A stretch of DNA of 64,000 nt from Paracraurococcus sp042666655 (GTDB lineage Bacteria; Pseudomonadota; Alphaproteobacteria; Acetobacterales; Acetobacteraceae), in the NCBI RefSeq assembly GCF_042666655.1, contig NZ_JBHTDE010000006.1, forward strand, positions 205,807 through 269,806. The letters are read 5' to 3'. Of the stretch, positions 17,305-25,442 are shown piece after piece; position 1 is the first letter of the stretch, and the number at the start of each line of letters is the position of its first letter. Below the pieces are notes generated by a model that saw only the letters and a program-made list of their open reading frames with translations, was not told where the DNA came from and made no database searches. A program made the position numbers and the translations under genes.

Positions 17305-17426
17305 CTGGGGAGAAAGTATTCTCCCCAGACCCCTCATCTATTTTTGTGGGTTGGTATTCGCCGCGCGGCGGGTGCCGACTCCCAGAAATAGATGAGGGGG
17401 TTCGGGGGAGAATACCGTCTCCCCCG
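17305..17426. repeat. Composite palindromic repeat, family A copy 1
   Basis: Three nested inverted repeats fill the yejE-yejF gap. A perfect 10-bp hairpin lies at 17305-17314/17319-17328. A 14-bp pair, CCCCTCATCTATTT (17330-17343) and AAATAGATGAGGGG (17386-17399), encloses an imperfect 24-bp palindrome (17353-17376, right arm GCGGCGGGTGCC). A further 9-bp hairpin lies at 17403-17411/17418-17426. Related copies are at 24885 and 61548. Lying inside an operon, it could trim or stabilise the yejAB-E message relative to yejF. Confidence 0.8.
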
Positions 17427-17439
17427 ATCTTCCTTCCCG

Positions 17440-18471
17440 TCATCGCCCACCCCCCGGCAGCTTCCGTGGATCGAAGGCGTCCCGCACCGCCTCGCCGACG
17501 AAGATCAGCAAGGTCAGCACGCCCCCCAGCACCACGAAGCCGGTGAAGGCCAGCCAGGGCGCCTGCAAATTGTTCTTGCCCTGGCCCAGCAATTCCCCGA
17601 GCGAGGGCGATCCCGGCGGCAGGCCGAAGCCGAGGAAGTCGAGCGAGGCGAGCACGGTGACCGACCCCGACAGGATGAAGGGCAGGAAGGTCAGCGTCGC
17701 CACCATGGCGTTGGGCAGGATATGGCGCAGCATCAGCCGGGTGTCGGAGACGCCGAGCGCGCGGGCGGCGCGGACGTAGTCCAGGTTGCGGCCGCGCAGG
17801 AATTCGGCCCGCACCACGCCGGTAAGCCCCATCCAGGAGAACAGCAGCAGGAAGAGCAGCAGGGTCCAGAAGCCCGGCTCGATGATCGAGGCCAGGATGA
17901 TCAGCATGAAGAGCTGCGGCATGCCCGACCAGACCTCGATGAAGCGCTGGAACAGCAGGTCGGTCAGTCCGCCGTAGAAGCCCTGCACCGCGCCGGCGGC
18001 GACGCCGATGACCGAGGCGACGATGGTCAGGGTGAAGCCGAACAGCACCGAGATGCGGAAGCCGTAGATGACGCGGGCCATGACGTCGCGCGCCTGGTCG
18101 TCGGTGCCGAGCCAGTTCTGCGCGGTGGGCGGGGAGGGCGCCGGCTGCGGCAGGCCGAGCACCACGGTGTTGTAGGCGTAGGGGATGGCGGGCCAGAGGA
18201 TCCAGCCGCGCGCGGCGATCTCCCGCACCAGTTCGGGGTCGTGCCAGTTCGCCTCGGTCGGCAGGCCGTCGGGGATGATCTCCTCCTCGGCATAGTCGGC
18301 CAGGACCGGGACGAACCACTTGCCGTCCAGCCTGGCGACCAGGGGGCGGTCGTTGGCGATGAACTCGGCGAAGAGGGTGACGAGGAAGAGCGCGGCGAAG
18401 ATCCACAGCGACCACCAGCCGCGCTTGTTGGCGCGGAAATTCGCCAGGCGGCGCTGGGTCAGCGGTGTCAC
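17440..18471 (-). CDS. yejE: Oligopeptide ABC transporter permease YejE
   Basis: A 343-residue inner-membrane permease of the DppC type. One N-terminal membrane helix (LWIFAALFLVTLFAEFI) is followed by a long periplasmic segment to about residue 135, including the PSPPTAQNWLGTDDQARDV motif before the core helices. The coupling loop reads EFLRGRNLDYVRAARALGVS. The C-terminal QAPWLAFTGF...DAFDPRKLPG pattern is typical of YejE. Its ATG overlaps the yejB stop (ATGA). Confidence 0.93.
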   Translation of the reverse strand: MTPLTQRRLANFRANKRGWWSLWIFAALFLVTLFAEFIANDRPLVARLDGKWFVPVLADYAEEEIIPDGLPTEANWHDPELVREIAARGWILWPAIPYAYNTVVLGLPQPAPSPPTAQNWLGTDDQARDVMARVIYGFRISVLFGFTLTIVASVIGVAAGAVQGFYGGLTDLLFQRFIEVWSGMPQLFMLIILASIIEPGFWTLLLFLLLFSWMGLTGVVRAEFLRGRNLDYVRAARALGVSDTRLMLRHILPNAMVATLTFLPFILSGSVTVLASLDFLGFGLPPGSPSLGELLGQGKNNLQAPWLAFTGFVVLGGVLTLLIFVGEAVRDAFDPRKLPGGGR

Positions 18472-19574
18472 CGGCGCGCCTCGAAGTCGATGCGCGGGTC
18501 GACCAGCGTATAGGCGAAGTCGCCGACGATCTGCATCACCAGCCCGAGCAGGGTGAAGATATAGAGCGTGCCGAACATCACCGGGTAGTCGCGCCGGATC
18601 GCCGATTCGAAGCCGAGCAGCCCGAGCCCGTCGAGCGAGAAGATGATCTCCACCAGCAACGCCCCGGTGAAGAGGATGCCGATGAAGGCGGCGGGGAAGC
18701 CGGCGATGATCAGCAGCATGGCGTTGCGGAAGACGTGGCCGTACAGCACGCGGGTCTCGCCGGCGCCCTTGGCGCGGGCGGTGACCGTGTACTGCTTGTT
18801 GATCTCCTCAAGGAAGGAGTTCTTGGTCAGCATGGTCAGCCCGGCGAAGCCGCCGATCACCAGCGCGATGGTCGGCAGCACCATGTGCCAGGCATAGTCG
18901 AGCGCCCGCGCGGCGAAGGGCGCCCCCTCCATCCCTGGCGACAGCAGGCCGCGCAGCGGGAACCACTGCAGGAAGCTGCCGCCCGCGAACAGCACCACCA
19001 GCATGATGGCGAAGAGGAAGCCGGGGATCGCATAGCCCACCAGCACCACCGCCGAGGTCCAAAGATCGAAGCGCGAGCCGTCCCGCACCGCCTTGCGGAT
19101 GCCTAAAGGTATCGAGACCAGGTAGATGATCAGCGTCGACCACAGGCCGAGCGAGATGGAGACCGGCATCTTCTCGAGGATCAGGTCGACCACCGGCTTG
19201 TCGCGGAACAGGCTGCGGCCGAGGTCGAGGCGCGCGTAGCCGGCCAGCATGGTCCACAGCCGGTCCTGCCAGGGCTTGTCGAAGCCGAAGGCCCGCTCGA
19301 TCTCCGCCACCACCGCCGGGTCGAGGCCGCGGGCGCCGCGGTAGCGGCTGCCCTCGCCGCTGCCGGCATTGTCGCGCCGGTCCTGCGGCCGGGTCTCGCC
19401 CTGGCTCTCGCCCGAAAGGCGCCCCAGCGTGCTGCCGGCATTGCCCTTGATCTCGGCGAGCATCTGCTCGACCGGGCCGCCGGGGGCGAACTGCACCACG
19501 GCGAAATTGATCAGGATGATGCCGAGCAGGGTCGGCACCACCAGGGCCAGGCGACGGAGGAGATAGGCCCCCAT
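18468..19574 (-). CDS. yejB: Oligopeptide ABC transporter permease YejB
   Basis: A 368-residue permease of the DppB type. It begins MGAYLLRRLALVVPTLLGII and VVQFAPGGPVEQML, the hallmark first helix and periplasmic start of this family. A YejB-type insertion with charged residues spans about 45-85, and the C-terminal coupling helix region includes TARAKGAGETRVLYGHVFRNA. It forms the heterodimeric channel with YejE. It starts 4 bases after the yejA stop and overlaps yejE at its end. Confidence 0.93.
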   Translation of the reverse strand: MGAYLLRRLALVVPTLLGIILINFAVVQFAPGGPVEQMLAEIKGNAGSTLGRLSGESQGETRPQDRRDNAGSGEGSRYRGARGLDPAVVAEIERAFGFDKPWQDRLWTMLAGYARLDLGRSLFRDKPVVDLILEKMPVSISLGLWSTLIIYLVSIPLGIRKAVRDGSRFDLWTSAVVLVGYAIPGFLFAIMLVVLFAGGSFLQWFPLRGLLSPGMEGAPFAARALDYAWHMVLPTIALVIGGFAGLTMLTKNSFLEEINKQYTVTARAKGAGETRVLYGHVFRNAMLLIIAGFPAAFIGILFTGALLVEIIFSLDGLGLLGFESAIRRDYPVMFGTLYIFTLLGLVMQIVGDFAYTLVDPRIDFEARR

Positions 19575-19578
19575 CCGG

Positions 19579-21465
19579 CTATCGCGGCGCCTGCTGGACG
19601 TCCCGCCGGCCTTGCTCGACCGCGCCGACCCGGTCGGGCTCGATCCACCAGGTGTCGAGCGCCAGGTTGTAGCGCGGGTTGCGCGCCGGCCGGCCGAGCT
19701 TGTCCCAATAGGCCACGCGGAAGGTCCGGCTGTGCCATTGCGGGATCATGTAGTCGTGCCACAGCAGCACGCGGTCCAGCGCGCGGGTGCGGGCGATCAG
19801 TTCGGTGCGGTCGGGGGCGGCGATCAGCAGCTCGACCAGCTCGTCGATCGCCGGGTCGCAGATGCCGGACAGGTTCTGGCTGCCCGGCTTCTGCGCCTCG
19901 GCGCAGGTCCAGAAGTCGCGCTGCTCGTTGCCTGGGGACAATGACTGGCCGGCGCCGCCAACCGTCATGTCGAAGTCGAAGGCGTCGGTGCGGACCTCGT
20001 ACTGCGCCGGGTCGATGGTCCGCACGCGCGGCTCCATCCCCAGGCGCTGCAGGACCTGGACATAGGGCAGGGCGACGCGTTCGAAGCTCGGCCCGTTCAG
20101 CAGGATCTCGAAGGCGAAGGGCTCGCCCTTCGCATTGACCAGCTTGCGGTCCTTCACCACCCAGCCGGCCTGGCGCAGCAGGTCGAGCGCGCGGCGCAGG
20201 CCGTCCCGGTTGTTGCCGGAGCCGTCGGTGACCGGCAGCGTGTATGCCTCGGTGAAGGCGCGGTCGGGGATGCGGCCGCGGAACTTCTCCAGGATCTCCA
20301 GCTCCCGCCCCTGCGGCAGGCCGCTCGACGCCAGCTCGGAGTTGGAGAAGTAGGACGTCGTCCGCGTGTAGCTGCCGTAGAACAGGTTGGCGTTCATCCA
20401 CTCGAAGTCGAAGACCTCGATCAGGGCACGGCGGACCCTCGCGTCCTGGAACAGCGGGCGGCGCAGGTTGACTGCGAAGGCCTGCATGCCGGTCGGGCGT
20501 TCGTGGCGGATCTCGTCGCGCTTCACCAGGCCCTTCCGCACCGCCGGGAAGTCGTAGGCGGTAGCCCATTCCTTGGCGATGTTCTCGGTGCGGAAATCGA
20601 TCTGCCCGGCCTTGAAGGCTTCCAGCGCCACCGTCGAGTCGCGGAAGTACTCGTAGCGGATGGTGCCGAAATTCGCCGTGCCCTTCATCGTGGGCAGGTC
20701 GCGGCCCCAGTAGTCCTCCACCCGGCGGTAGACCAGGCTGCGGCCCGACTCGAAGCGTTCCAGCCGGTAGGGGCCGGAGCCGAGCGGGATCTCCTGCAGC
20801 GGCTTGCTGAAGTCGCGGCCTTCCCACCAGTGCCTGGGCAGCACGGTGAGCTGGCCGAGGATCAGCGCCAGCTCGCGGTTCTCGTTGTTCTTGAAGCGGA
20901 ACACCACGCGGCGGGGGCCTTCCGCCACCACCTCCGCCACGTCGGCATAGTAGGACCGGTAGTTGGGCCGGCCCTGGGTCCGCAGCGTCTCGAAGGTCCA
21001 GACCACATCCTCGGCGGTCACCGGGCGGCCATCGTGCCACTTCGCCGCCGGGTTCAGCTCGAAGCCCACCCAGCGCTGGTCGGCCGGCAGGTCGATCCGC
21101 TGCGCCAGATGGGCATATTCGGTGCTCGGCTCGTCGTCGCTGTCGCGCAGCAGGGTGTCCCAGATCCGGCCGATGCCGATGGCCGGCGTGCCGCGCAGGA
21201 TGAAGGGGTTGAAGCTGTCGAAGCTGCCGAGCCCGCCGAGCACCAACTCGCCGCCCTTCGGCGCGTCGGGATTCACCCAGGGCCAATGGGCGAAGCCGGC
21301 CGGCAAGGCGGGCTCCCCCAACAGGGAGAGCGCATGGGTGCGGGTGATCCCGTCCGGCCCGGGGCTGCCGGCCGGGGTGGCGGCGCGGGCGCCCCGGCCG
21401 CGGAGGAGCGCGGGAAGGGCGAGGCCAAGGGTCGGCCCGATGGCCAGCAGGTCGCGGCGGTTCAT
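19579..21465 (-). CDS. yejA: Oligopeptide ABC transporter binding protein YejA (SBP family 5)
   Basis: A 628-residue periplasmic binding protein. The N-terminus MNRRDLLAIGPTLGLALPAL has a twin-arginine-like RRDLL followed by a hydrophobic stretch, so either Tat or Sec export is possible. Family 5 features include FPWVNPDAPKGGEL-type text (HWPWVNPDAPKGGEL here), FNPFILRGTPAIGI, AKWHDGRPVTAEDVVWTFE and NFGTIRYEYFRDSTVALEAF. It would capture peptides for YejBEF and is the first gene of the operon. Only 48 bases separate it from hisN on the same strand, so read-through from hisN is possible. Confidence 0.92.
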   Translation of the reverse strand: MNRRDLLAIGPTLGLALPALLRGRGARAATPAGSPGPDGITRTHALSLLGEPALPAGFAHWPWVNPDAPKGGELVLGGLGSFDSFNPFILRGTPAIGIGRIWDTLLRDSDDEPSTEYAHLAQRIDLPADQRWVGFELNPAAKWHDGRPVTAEDVVWTFETLRTQGRPNYRSYYADVAEVVAEGPRRVVFRFKNNENRELALILGQLTVLPRHWWEGRDFSKPLQEIPLGSGPYRLERFESGRSLVYRRVEDYWGRDLPTMKGTANFGTIRYEYFRDSTVALEAFKAGQIDFRTENIAKEWATAYDFPAVRKGLVKRDEIRHERPTGMQAFAVNLRRPLFQDARVRRALIEVFDFEWMNANLFYGSYTRTTSYFSNSELASSGLPQGRELEILEKFRGRIPDRAFTEAYTLPVTDGSGNNRDGLRRALDLLRQAGWVVKDRKLVNAKGEPFAFEILLNGPSFERVALPYVQVLQRLGMEPRVRTIDPAQYEVRTDAFDFDMTVGGAGQSLSPGNEQRDFWTCAEAQKPGSQNLSGICDPAIDELVELLIAAPDRTELIARTRALDRVLLWHDYMIPQWHSRTFRVAYWDKLGRPARNPRYNLALDTWWIEPDRVGAVEQGRRDVQQAPR

Positions 21466-21513
21466 CCCCGCAGGATGGGGGTTCGGACCGGCGGCGACAA
21501 CCTTTGCCGCCGC

Positions 21514-22341
21514 TCAGCCGCCGAGCAGCGCCACGGCCTCGGCCAGCATCGCCGCGTCGCCCACCGCCAGCACCCGGCCGTCGCTTGCCAGCGTCAGCGG
21601 CTTGCCGTCCCAGCCGGTCACCCGCCCGCCGGCGCCTTCCACCACCGGGACGATCGCCGCCCAGTCCCAGGGCTTCATCGTCGCCTCGCAGACCACGTCC
21701 ACCAGGCCGAGCGCCAGCAGGCCATAGGCATAGCAGTCGCCGCCCCAGGTGACGCGGCGGGCGGCGCTGCGAAGGCGTTCGAAGCCCGGGCGGTCGGCCG
21801 GTTCGAACATGTCGGGGCTGGTGCAGGAGAGTTCGGCATCGCCGAGGGTGGGGCAGGGGCGGCAGCGCGGGGTGCCGCCGAGCGGTGCGCGGAAGCGGGT
21901 CGGCTGGCCGTCCAGGCCCAGCCAGCGCTCGCCGGTCACCGGCTGGTCGATCATCCCCAGCACCGGGCGGCCGCGGTGGAGCAGGCCGATCAGCGTGCCG
22001 AACAGCGGGCGGCCGGTGACGAAGGCCCGCGTCCCGTCGATCGGGTCGAGCACCCAGAGATAGTCCGCATCGGCCCGCTCCGGGCCGTACTCCTCCCCCC
22101 AGATGCCGTGGCCGGGGAAGCGGGCCGCCAGCAGCGCGCGGATGGCGAGCTCGGCCTCCCGGTCGGCCTCGGTCACCGGGCTGGCGTCACCCTTCGAATC
22201 GACCAGGAGCTGGGAGCGGAAAAGCGGGCGGATGATGGCGCCGGCGGCCTCGGCCGCGGCCTCGGCGGCCTCGATGAATTCCTGCACGCCCGGGCTCCTG
22301 GTTTGCGCCGCACCGGGTGGTTGGTTAGACACCGCGCTCAT
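21514..22341 (-). CDS. hisN: Histidinol-phosphatase, inositol monophosphatase family
   Basis: A 275-residue Mg-dependent phosphatase for the penultimate step of histidine synthesis. Motifs are DASPVTEADREAE, WGEEYG (metal Glu), WVLDPIDGTRAFVTGRPLFG (catalytic Asp-Pro-Ile-Asp-Gly) and MKPWDWAAIVPVVEGAGGRV. The FVTGRP(x)F variant is typical of HisN rather than true inositol phosphatases. The ATG at 22341 leaves only 20 bases before the divergent pheA start; an in-frame GTG at 22287 would give a more usual N-terminus (VQEFIEAA) and room for promoters. The first 18 residues are low complexity, so the start is uncertain. Confidence 0.88.
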   Translation of the reverse strand: MSAVSNQPPGAAQTRSPGVQEFIEAAEAAAEAAGAIIRPLFRSQLLVDSKGDASPVTEADREAELAIRALLAARFPGHGIWGEEYGPERADADYLWVLDPIDGTRAFVTGRPLFGTLIGLLHRGRPVLGMIDQPVTGERWLGLDGQPTRFRAPLGGTPRCRPCPTLGDAELSCTSPDMFEPADRPGFERLRSAARRVTWGGDCYAYGLLALGLVDVVCEATMKPWDWAAIVPVVEGAGGRVTGWDGKPLTLASDGRVLAVGDAAMLAEAVALLGG

Positions 22342-22361
22342 TCCTGTCCACGGCGGCCCGC

Positions 22362-23204
22362 ATGTCGAACCTCATCGCCTTCCAGGGCCTGCCCGGGGCC
22401 TATTCCGATCTCGCCTGCCGCGCCGCCTATCCCGGCTGGGACACGCTGCCCTGCCCCTCCTTCGAGGCGGCGATGGACGCGGTCCGCGCCGGGGAGGCGA
22501 AGCTCGCCATGCTGCCCTGCGAGAACTCGCTGGCCGGACGGGTGCCCGACATCCACCGCCTGCTGCCCGACAGCGGCCTGTCCGTCATCGGCGAGCATTT
22601 CGAGCGGGTCGAGCACTGCCTGCTGGCGCCGAAGGGTGCCACGCTGTCCACCCTGAAACGTGCCCATAGCCATCCGGTGGCGCTCGGCCAGGTGCGGCTG
22701 ATCCTGAAGGAGTTGGGGCTGCAGGCGGTGATCGAGGCCGACACCGCCGGCGCCGCGCAGATCATCGCCGAGCGCGGCGGCATCGAGGACGCGGCCATCG
22801 CCAGCGCGCTGGCGGCCGAGACCTACGGGCTCGAGATCCTGCGGCGGAACGTCGAGGACGCGGCGCACAACACCACGCGCTTCTACATTTGCTCGCGGGA
22901 GAAGGCGGCGCCCTTCCGCGGCCCCTGCATCACCACCTTCGTCTTCCGGGTGAAGAACATCCCGGCGGCGCTGTACAAGGCGCTGGGCGGCTTCGCCACC
23001 AACGGGGTGAACATGACCAAGCTGGAAAGCTACATGCTGGACGGCGAATTCACCGCGACGCAGTTCCTGGCCGACGTGGACGGCCATCCGGACGATGCGA
23101 ACGTGACGCGGGCGCTGGAGGAATTGGCGTTCTTCTCCCGCGAGGTGAAGGTGCTGGGGGCCTATCCGGCGCATGCCTATCGGCTGGCGCATCAGGGGCG
23201 GTAG
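22362..23204 (+). CDS. pheA: Prephenate dehydratase
   Basis: A 280-residue monofunctional prephenate dehydratase making phenylpyruvate for phenylalanine. The catalytic domain shows FQGLPGAYSDLACRAAYPG, MLPCENSLAGRVPDIHRLL and the conserved NTTRF motif (about 170-174). A C-terminal ACT domain (about 188-275) begins TTFVFRVKNIPAALYKALGGF and carries KLESYMLDGEFTATQFLADV, the Phe-binding region. Chorismate mutase is encoded separately at 49932, so the pathway is split here. It is divergent from hisN with a very short gap. Confidence 0.93.
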   Translation: MSNLIAFQGLPGAYSDLACRAAYPGWDTLPCPSFEAAMDAVRAGEAKLAMLPCENSLAGRVPDIHRLLPDSGLSVIGEHFERVEHCLLAPKGATLSTLKRAHSHPVALGQVRLILKELGLQAVIEADTAGAAQIIAERGGIEDAAIASALAAETYGLEILRRNVEDAAHNTTRFYICSREKAAPFRGPCITTFVFRVKNIPAALYKALGGFATNGVNMTKLESYMLDGEFTATQFLADVDGHPDDANVTRALEELAFFSREVKVLGAYPAHAYRLAHQGR

Positions 23205-23390
23205 ACCCGCCCGCGCATCGCCGGTTGCGCCGCAGCATGGGATGCGGCAGGGTCGCGGCATGCCTTCTCACCCGATGCCGATCGCCGCAGGGACCGTGCC
23301 GCCTTAACCGCCGGCCCGCTGCCGATGCCGATCGCTCCCGCATGAACCGGTGGCCGCCGAAGGGCATGGCCGCCCGCTGAAGGCTGCCCC

Positions 23391-24881
23391 ATGTCCCTGT
23401 CCAATCTGCGCGCCGAATGGTCGCCGAACATCACGCGCGACCTGCTGGCCGGCACCGTCGTCGCGCTCGCCCTGATCCCGGAGGCGATCGCCTTCTCGAT
23501 CATCGCCGGGGTCGACCCCAAGGTCGGCCTCTATGCGTCGTTCTGCATCGCCGTCGTCACCGCCATCGCCGGCGGCCGGCCGGCGATGATCTCGGCCGCC
23601 ACCGGGGCGACCGCGGTGGTGATGGTCTCCCTGGTGCGGGACCACGGCATCAACTACCTCTTTGCCGCGACCATCCTGACCGGGCTGCTGCAGCTGGTCG
23701 CCAGCGCGCTCCGGCTCGGCGACCTGATGCGCTTCGTCTCGCGCTCCGTCGTCACCGGCTTCGTCAACGCGCTGGCGATCCTGATCTTCATGGCGCAGCT
23801 GCCGGAGCTGTTCGGCCCCGGATGGCAGCCCATGGGCTGGCCGGTCTATGCCATGGTCGCGGTCGGGCTCGGCATCATCTACCTGTTGCCGCGGCTGACC
23901 ACCGCGGTGCCCTCGCCGCTGGTCGCCATCGTCCTGCTGACCGTCTTCTCGATGGCCACGGGGATGGATTTCCACAAGGTCGGCGACATGGGCGCCCTGC
24001 CGAGCGAGCTGCCGTTCTTCGCCTGGCCGATGGTGCCGCTGAACCTGGATACGCTGCGGATCATCCTGCCCTACGCGCTGACGCTCGCCATGGTCGGGCT
24101 GCTGGAAAGCCTGATGACGGCGGCGATCATCGACGAGATGACCGACACCGATTCGAACAAGAACCGCGAATGCGCCGGGCAGGGGCTGGGCAACATCACC
24201 TCCGGCCTGTTCGGCGGCATGGCGGGCTGCGCGATGATCGGGCAGTCGGTGATCAACGTCTCCTCCGGCGGGCGCGGCCGGCTTTCCTGCCTGTGGGCCG
24301 GCGTCTTCCTGCTGTTCCTGATCGTGGTGCTCGGCCCCTGGGTGAAGCAGATCCCGATGCCGGCGCTGGTCGCCGTCATGGTCATGGTCTCGATCAACAC
24401 CTTCCAGTGGCGCTCGCTGCGGACCCTGGTGACGCACCCGAGAAGCTCCAGCGTGGTGATGCTGGCGACCGTCGCGGTGGTGCTGGGGACGCATGACCTG
24501 GCGAAGGGCGTGCTGGTCGGCGTGGTCCTCAGCGGGCTGTTCTTCGCCCAGAAGATCTCCCGCTTCTTCGGCGTGGAGTCGGTGCTGGACGAGGCGACCG
24601 GCATCCGCACCTACCGGGTCACCGGGCAGCTCTTCTTCGCCACGGCCGAGGCCTTCCACGGCGCCTTCGACTTCCGCGAGGCGCCGCAGGGCGTGGTGAT
24701 CGATGTCCATGCCGCGCATTTCTGGGACATCACGGGCATCAACGCGCTGGACCGGGTGGTGCTGAAATTCCGCCACCACGACGTGCCGGTGGAGATCATC
24801 GGGATGAACGAGGCGAGCCAGACCATGGTCGACCGGCTGGCGCAGCACGACAAGCCGGGGGCGGTGATGGCGGGGCACTGA
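23391..24881 (+). CDS. SulP family inorganic anion transporter with STAS domain
   Basis: A 496-residue membrane transporter. The start LSNLRAEWSPNITRDLLAGT and ALIPEAIAFSIIAGVDPKVGLYA are the classic SulP first helices. About ten further helices follow, with GGMAGCAMIGQSVIN in the middle. A short C-terminal STAS domain (about 395-490) contains VVIDVHAAHFWDITGINALD. Substrate could be sulfate, bicarbonate or another oxyanion and cannot be read from sequence. The gene stands alone, with a 186-base upstream gap and a large palindromic repeat immediately downstream. Confidence 0.92.
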   Translation: MSLSNLRAEWSPNITRDLLAGTVVALALIPEAIAFSIIAGVDPKVGLYASFCIAVVTAIAGGRPAMISAATGATAVVMVSLVRDHGINYLFAATILTGLLQLVASALRLGDLMRFVSRSVVTGFVNALAILIFMAQLPELFGPGWQPMGWPVYAMVAVGLGIIYLLPRLTTAVPSPLVAIVLLTVFSMATGMDFHKVGDMGALPSELPFFAWPMVPLNLDTLRIILPYALTLAMVGLLESLMTAAIIDEMTDTDSNKNRECAGQGLGNITSGLFGGMAGCAMIGQSVINVSSGGRGRLSCLWAGVFLLFLIVVLGPWVKQIPMPALVAVMVMVSINTFQWRSLRTLVTHPRSSSVVMLATVAVVLGTHDLAKGVLVGVVLSGLFFAQKISRFFGVESVLDEATGIRTYRVTGQLFFATAEAFHGAFDFREAPQGVVIDVHAAHFWDITGINALDRVVLKFRHHDVPVEIIGMNEASQTMVDRLAQHDKPGAVMAGH

Positions 24882-24884
24882 TGA

Positions 24885-25017
24885 AAAGGAAGGGTTGGGG
24901 AGGGAAAAATATTCCCTCCCCAACCCTTCCTTTCTGTGGGTCTGGCACCCGCCGCGCGGCAGGTGCCAGACTTGCAGAAATAGATAAGGGGTCCGGGGGG
25001 GAATACCTTCTCCCCGG
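24885..25017. repeat. Composite palindromic repeat, family A copy 2
   Basis: A perfect 22-bp inverted repeat (24885-24906 and 24912-24933, loop AAATA) begins 3 bases after the SulP stop. Next is a 24-bp palindrome at 24944-24967 (GGCACCCGCCGC / GCGGCAGGTGCC, one mismatch), then CAGAAATAGATAAGGGG and a CCGGGG/CCCCGG pair (24993-24998/25012-25017). The layout matches the copy at 17305. It separates convergent genes and could stop transcription from both sides. Confidence 0.8.
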
Positions 25018-25028
25018 CCTTGCTTTCT

Positions 25029-25442
25029 TCAGCTTTCGACCGCGTGCGCCTTCAGATCCTCGAGGCTGCACACTTCCAGCGCGGCGATGTGCGTCGCCTC
25101 CAGCAGCACCTTCGGCGCCATTCCGGCCGATCGGGCTTCTTCCCACCGCGCCGCGCAGAGGCACCAGCGGTCCCCGGGCTTCAACCCGGCGAAGCCGAAT
25201 TCCGGCCGCGGCGTGGACAGGTCGTTGCCGCGCGCCTTGGAGAAGGCCAGGAACCCCTTGGTCATCTCGGCGCAGACCACATGCAGGCCGAGGTCGTCCC
25301 GCCCGGTATTGCAGCAGCCATCCCGGAAGAAGCCGGTCAGCGGCGCGACGGAACACGGCAGCAGCACCCCGCCCAGGACGTTGCTGGCCGGGGGTTGCCC
25401 CCCAGGCTCGCGCCGCCCCGGGCCGAGCCCGCCGTCGGGCAT
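25029..25442 (-). CDS. DUF2237 family protein
   Basis: A 137-residue conserved protein of unknown function, slightly longer than usual because of a Gly/Pro-rich N-terminal 18 residues. The core is diagnostic: NVLGGVLLPCS, GFFRDGCCNTG, DLGLHVVCAEMT, FSKARGNDLSTPRPEFGFAG and GDRWCLCAARWEEA. Several cysteines are invariant in the family, hinting at metal or redox chemistry, but no role is established. The ATG overlaps the pckA stop (ATGA), so it is co-expressed with pckA. Confidence 0.9.
   Translation of the reverse strand: MPDGGLGPGRREPGGQPPASNVLGGVLLPCSVAPLTGFFRDGCCNTGRDDLGLHVVCAEMTKGFLAFSKARGNDLSTPRPEFGFAGLKPGDRWCLCAARWEEARSAGMAPKVLLEATHIAALEVCSLEDLKAHAVES

Noticed and set aside
20503..22656. 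717-residue plus-strand frame antisense to yejA and hisN
   Set aside because: Low-complexity antisense reading; both minus-strand genes are unambiguous.
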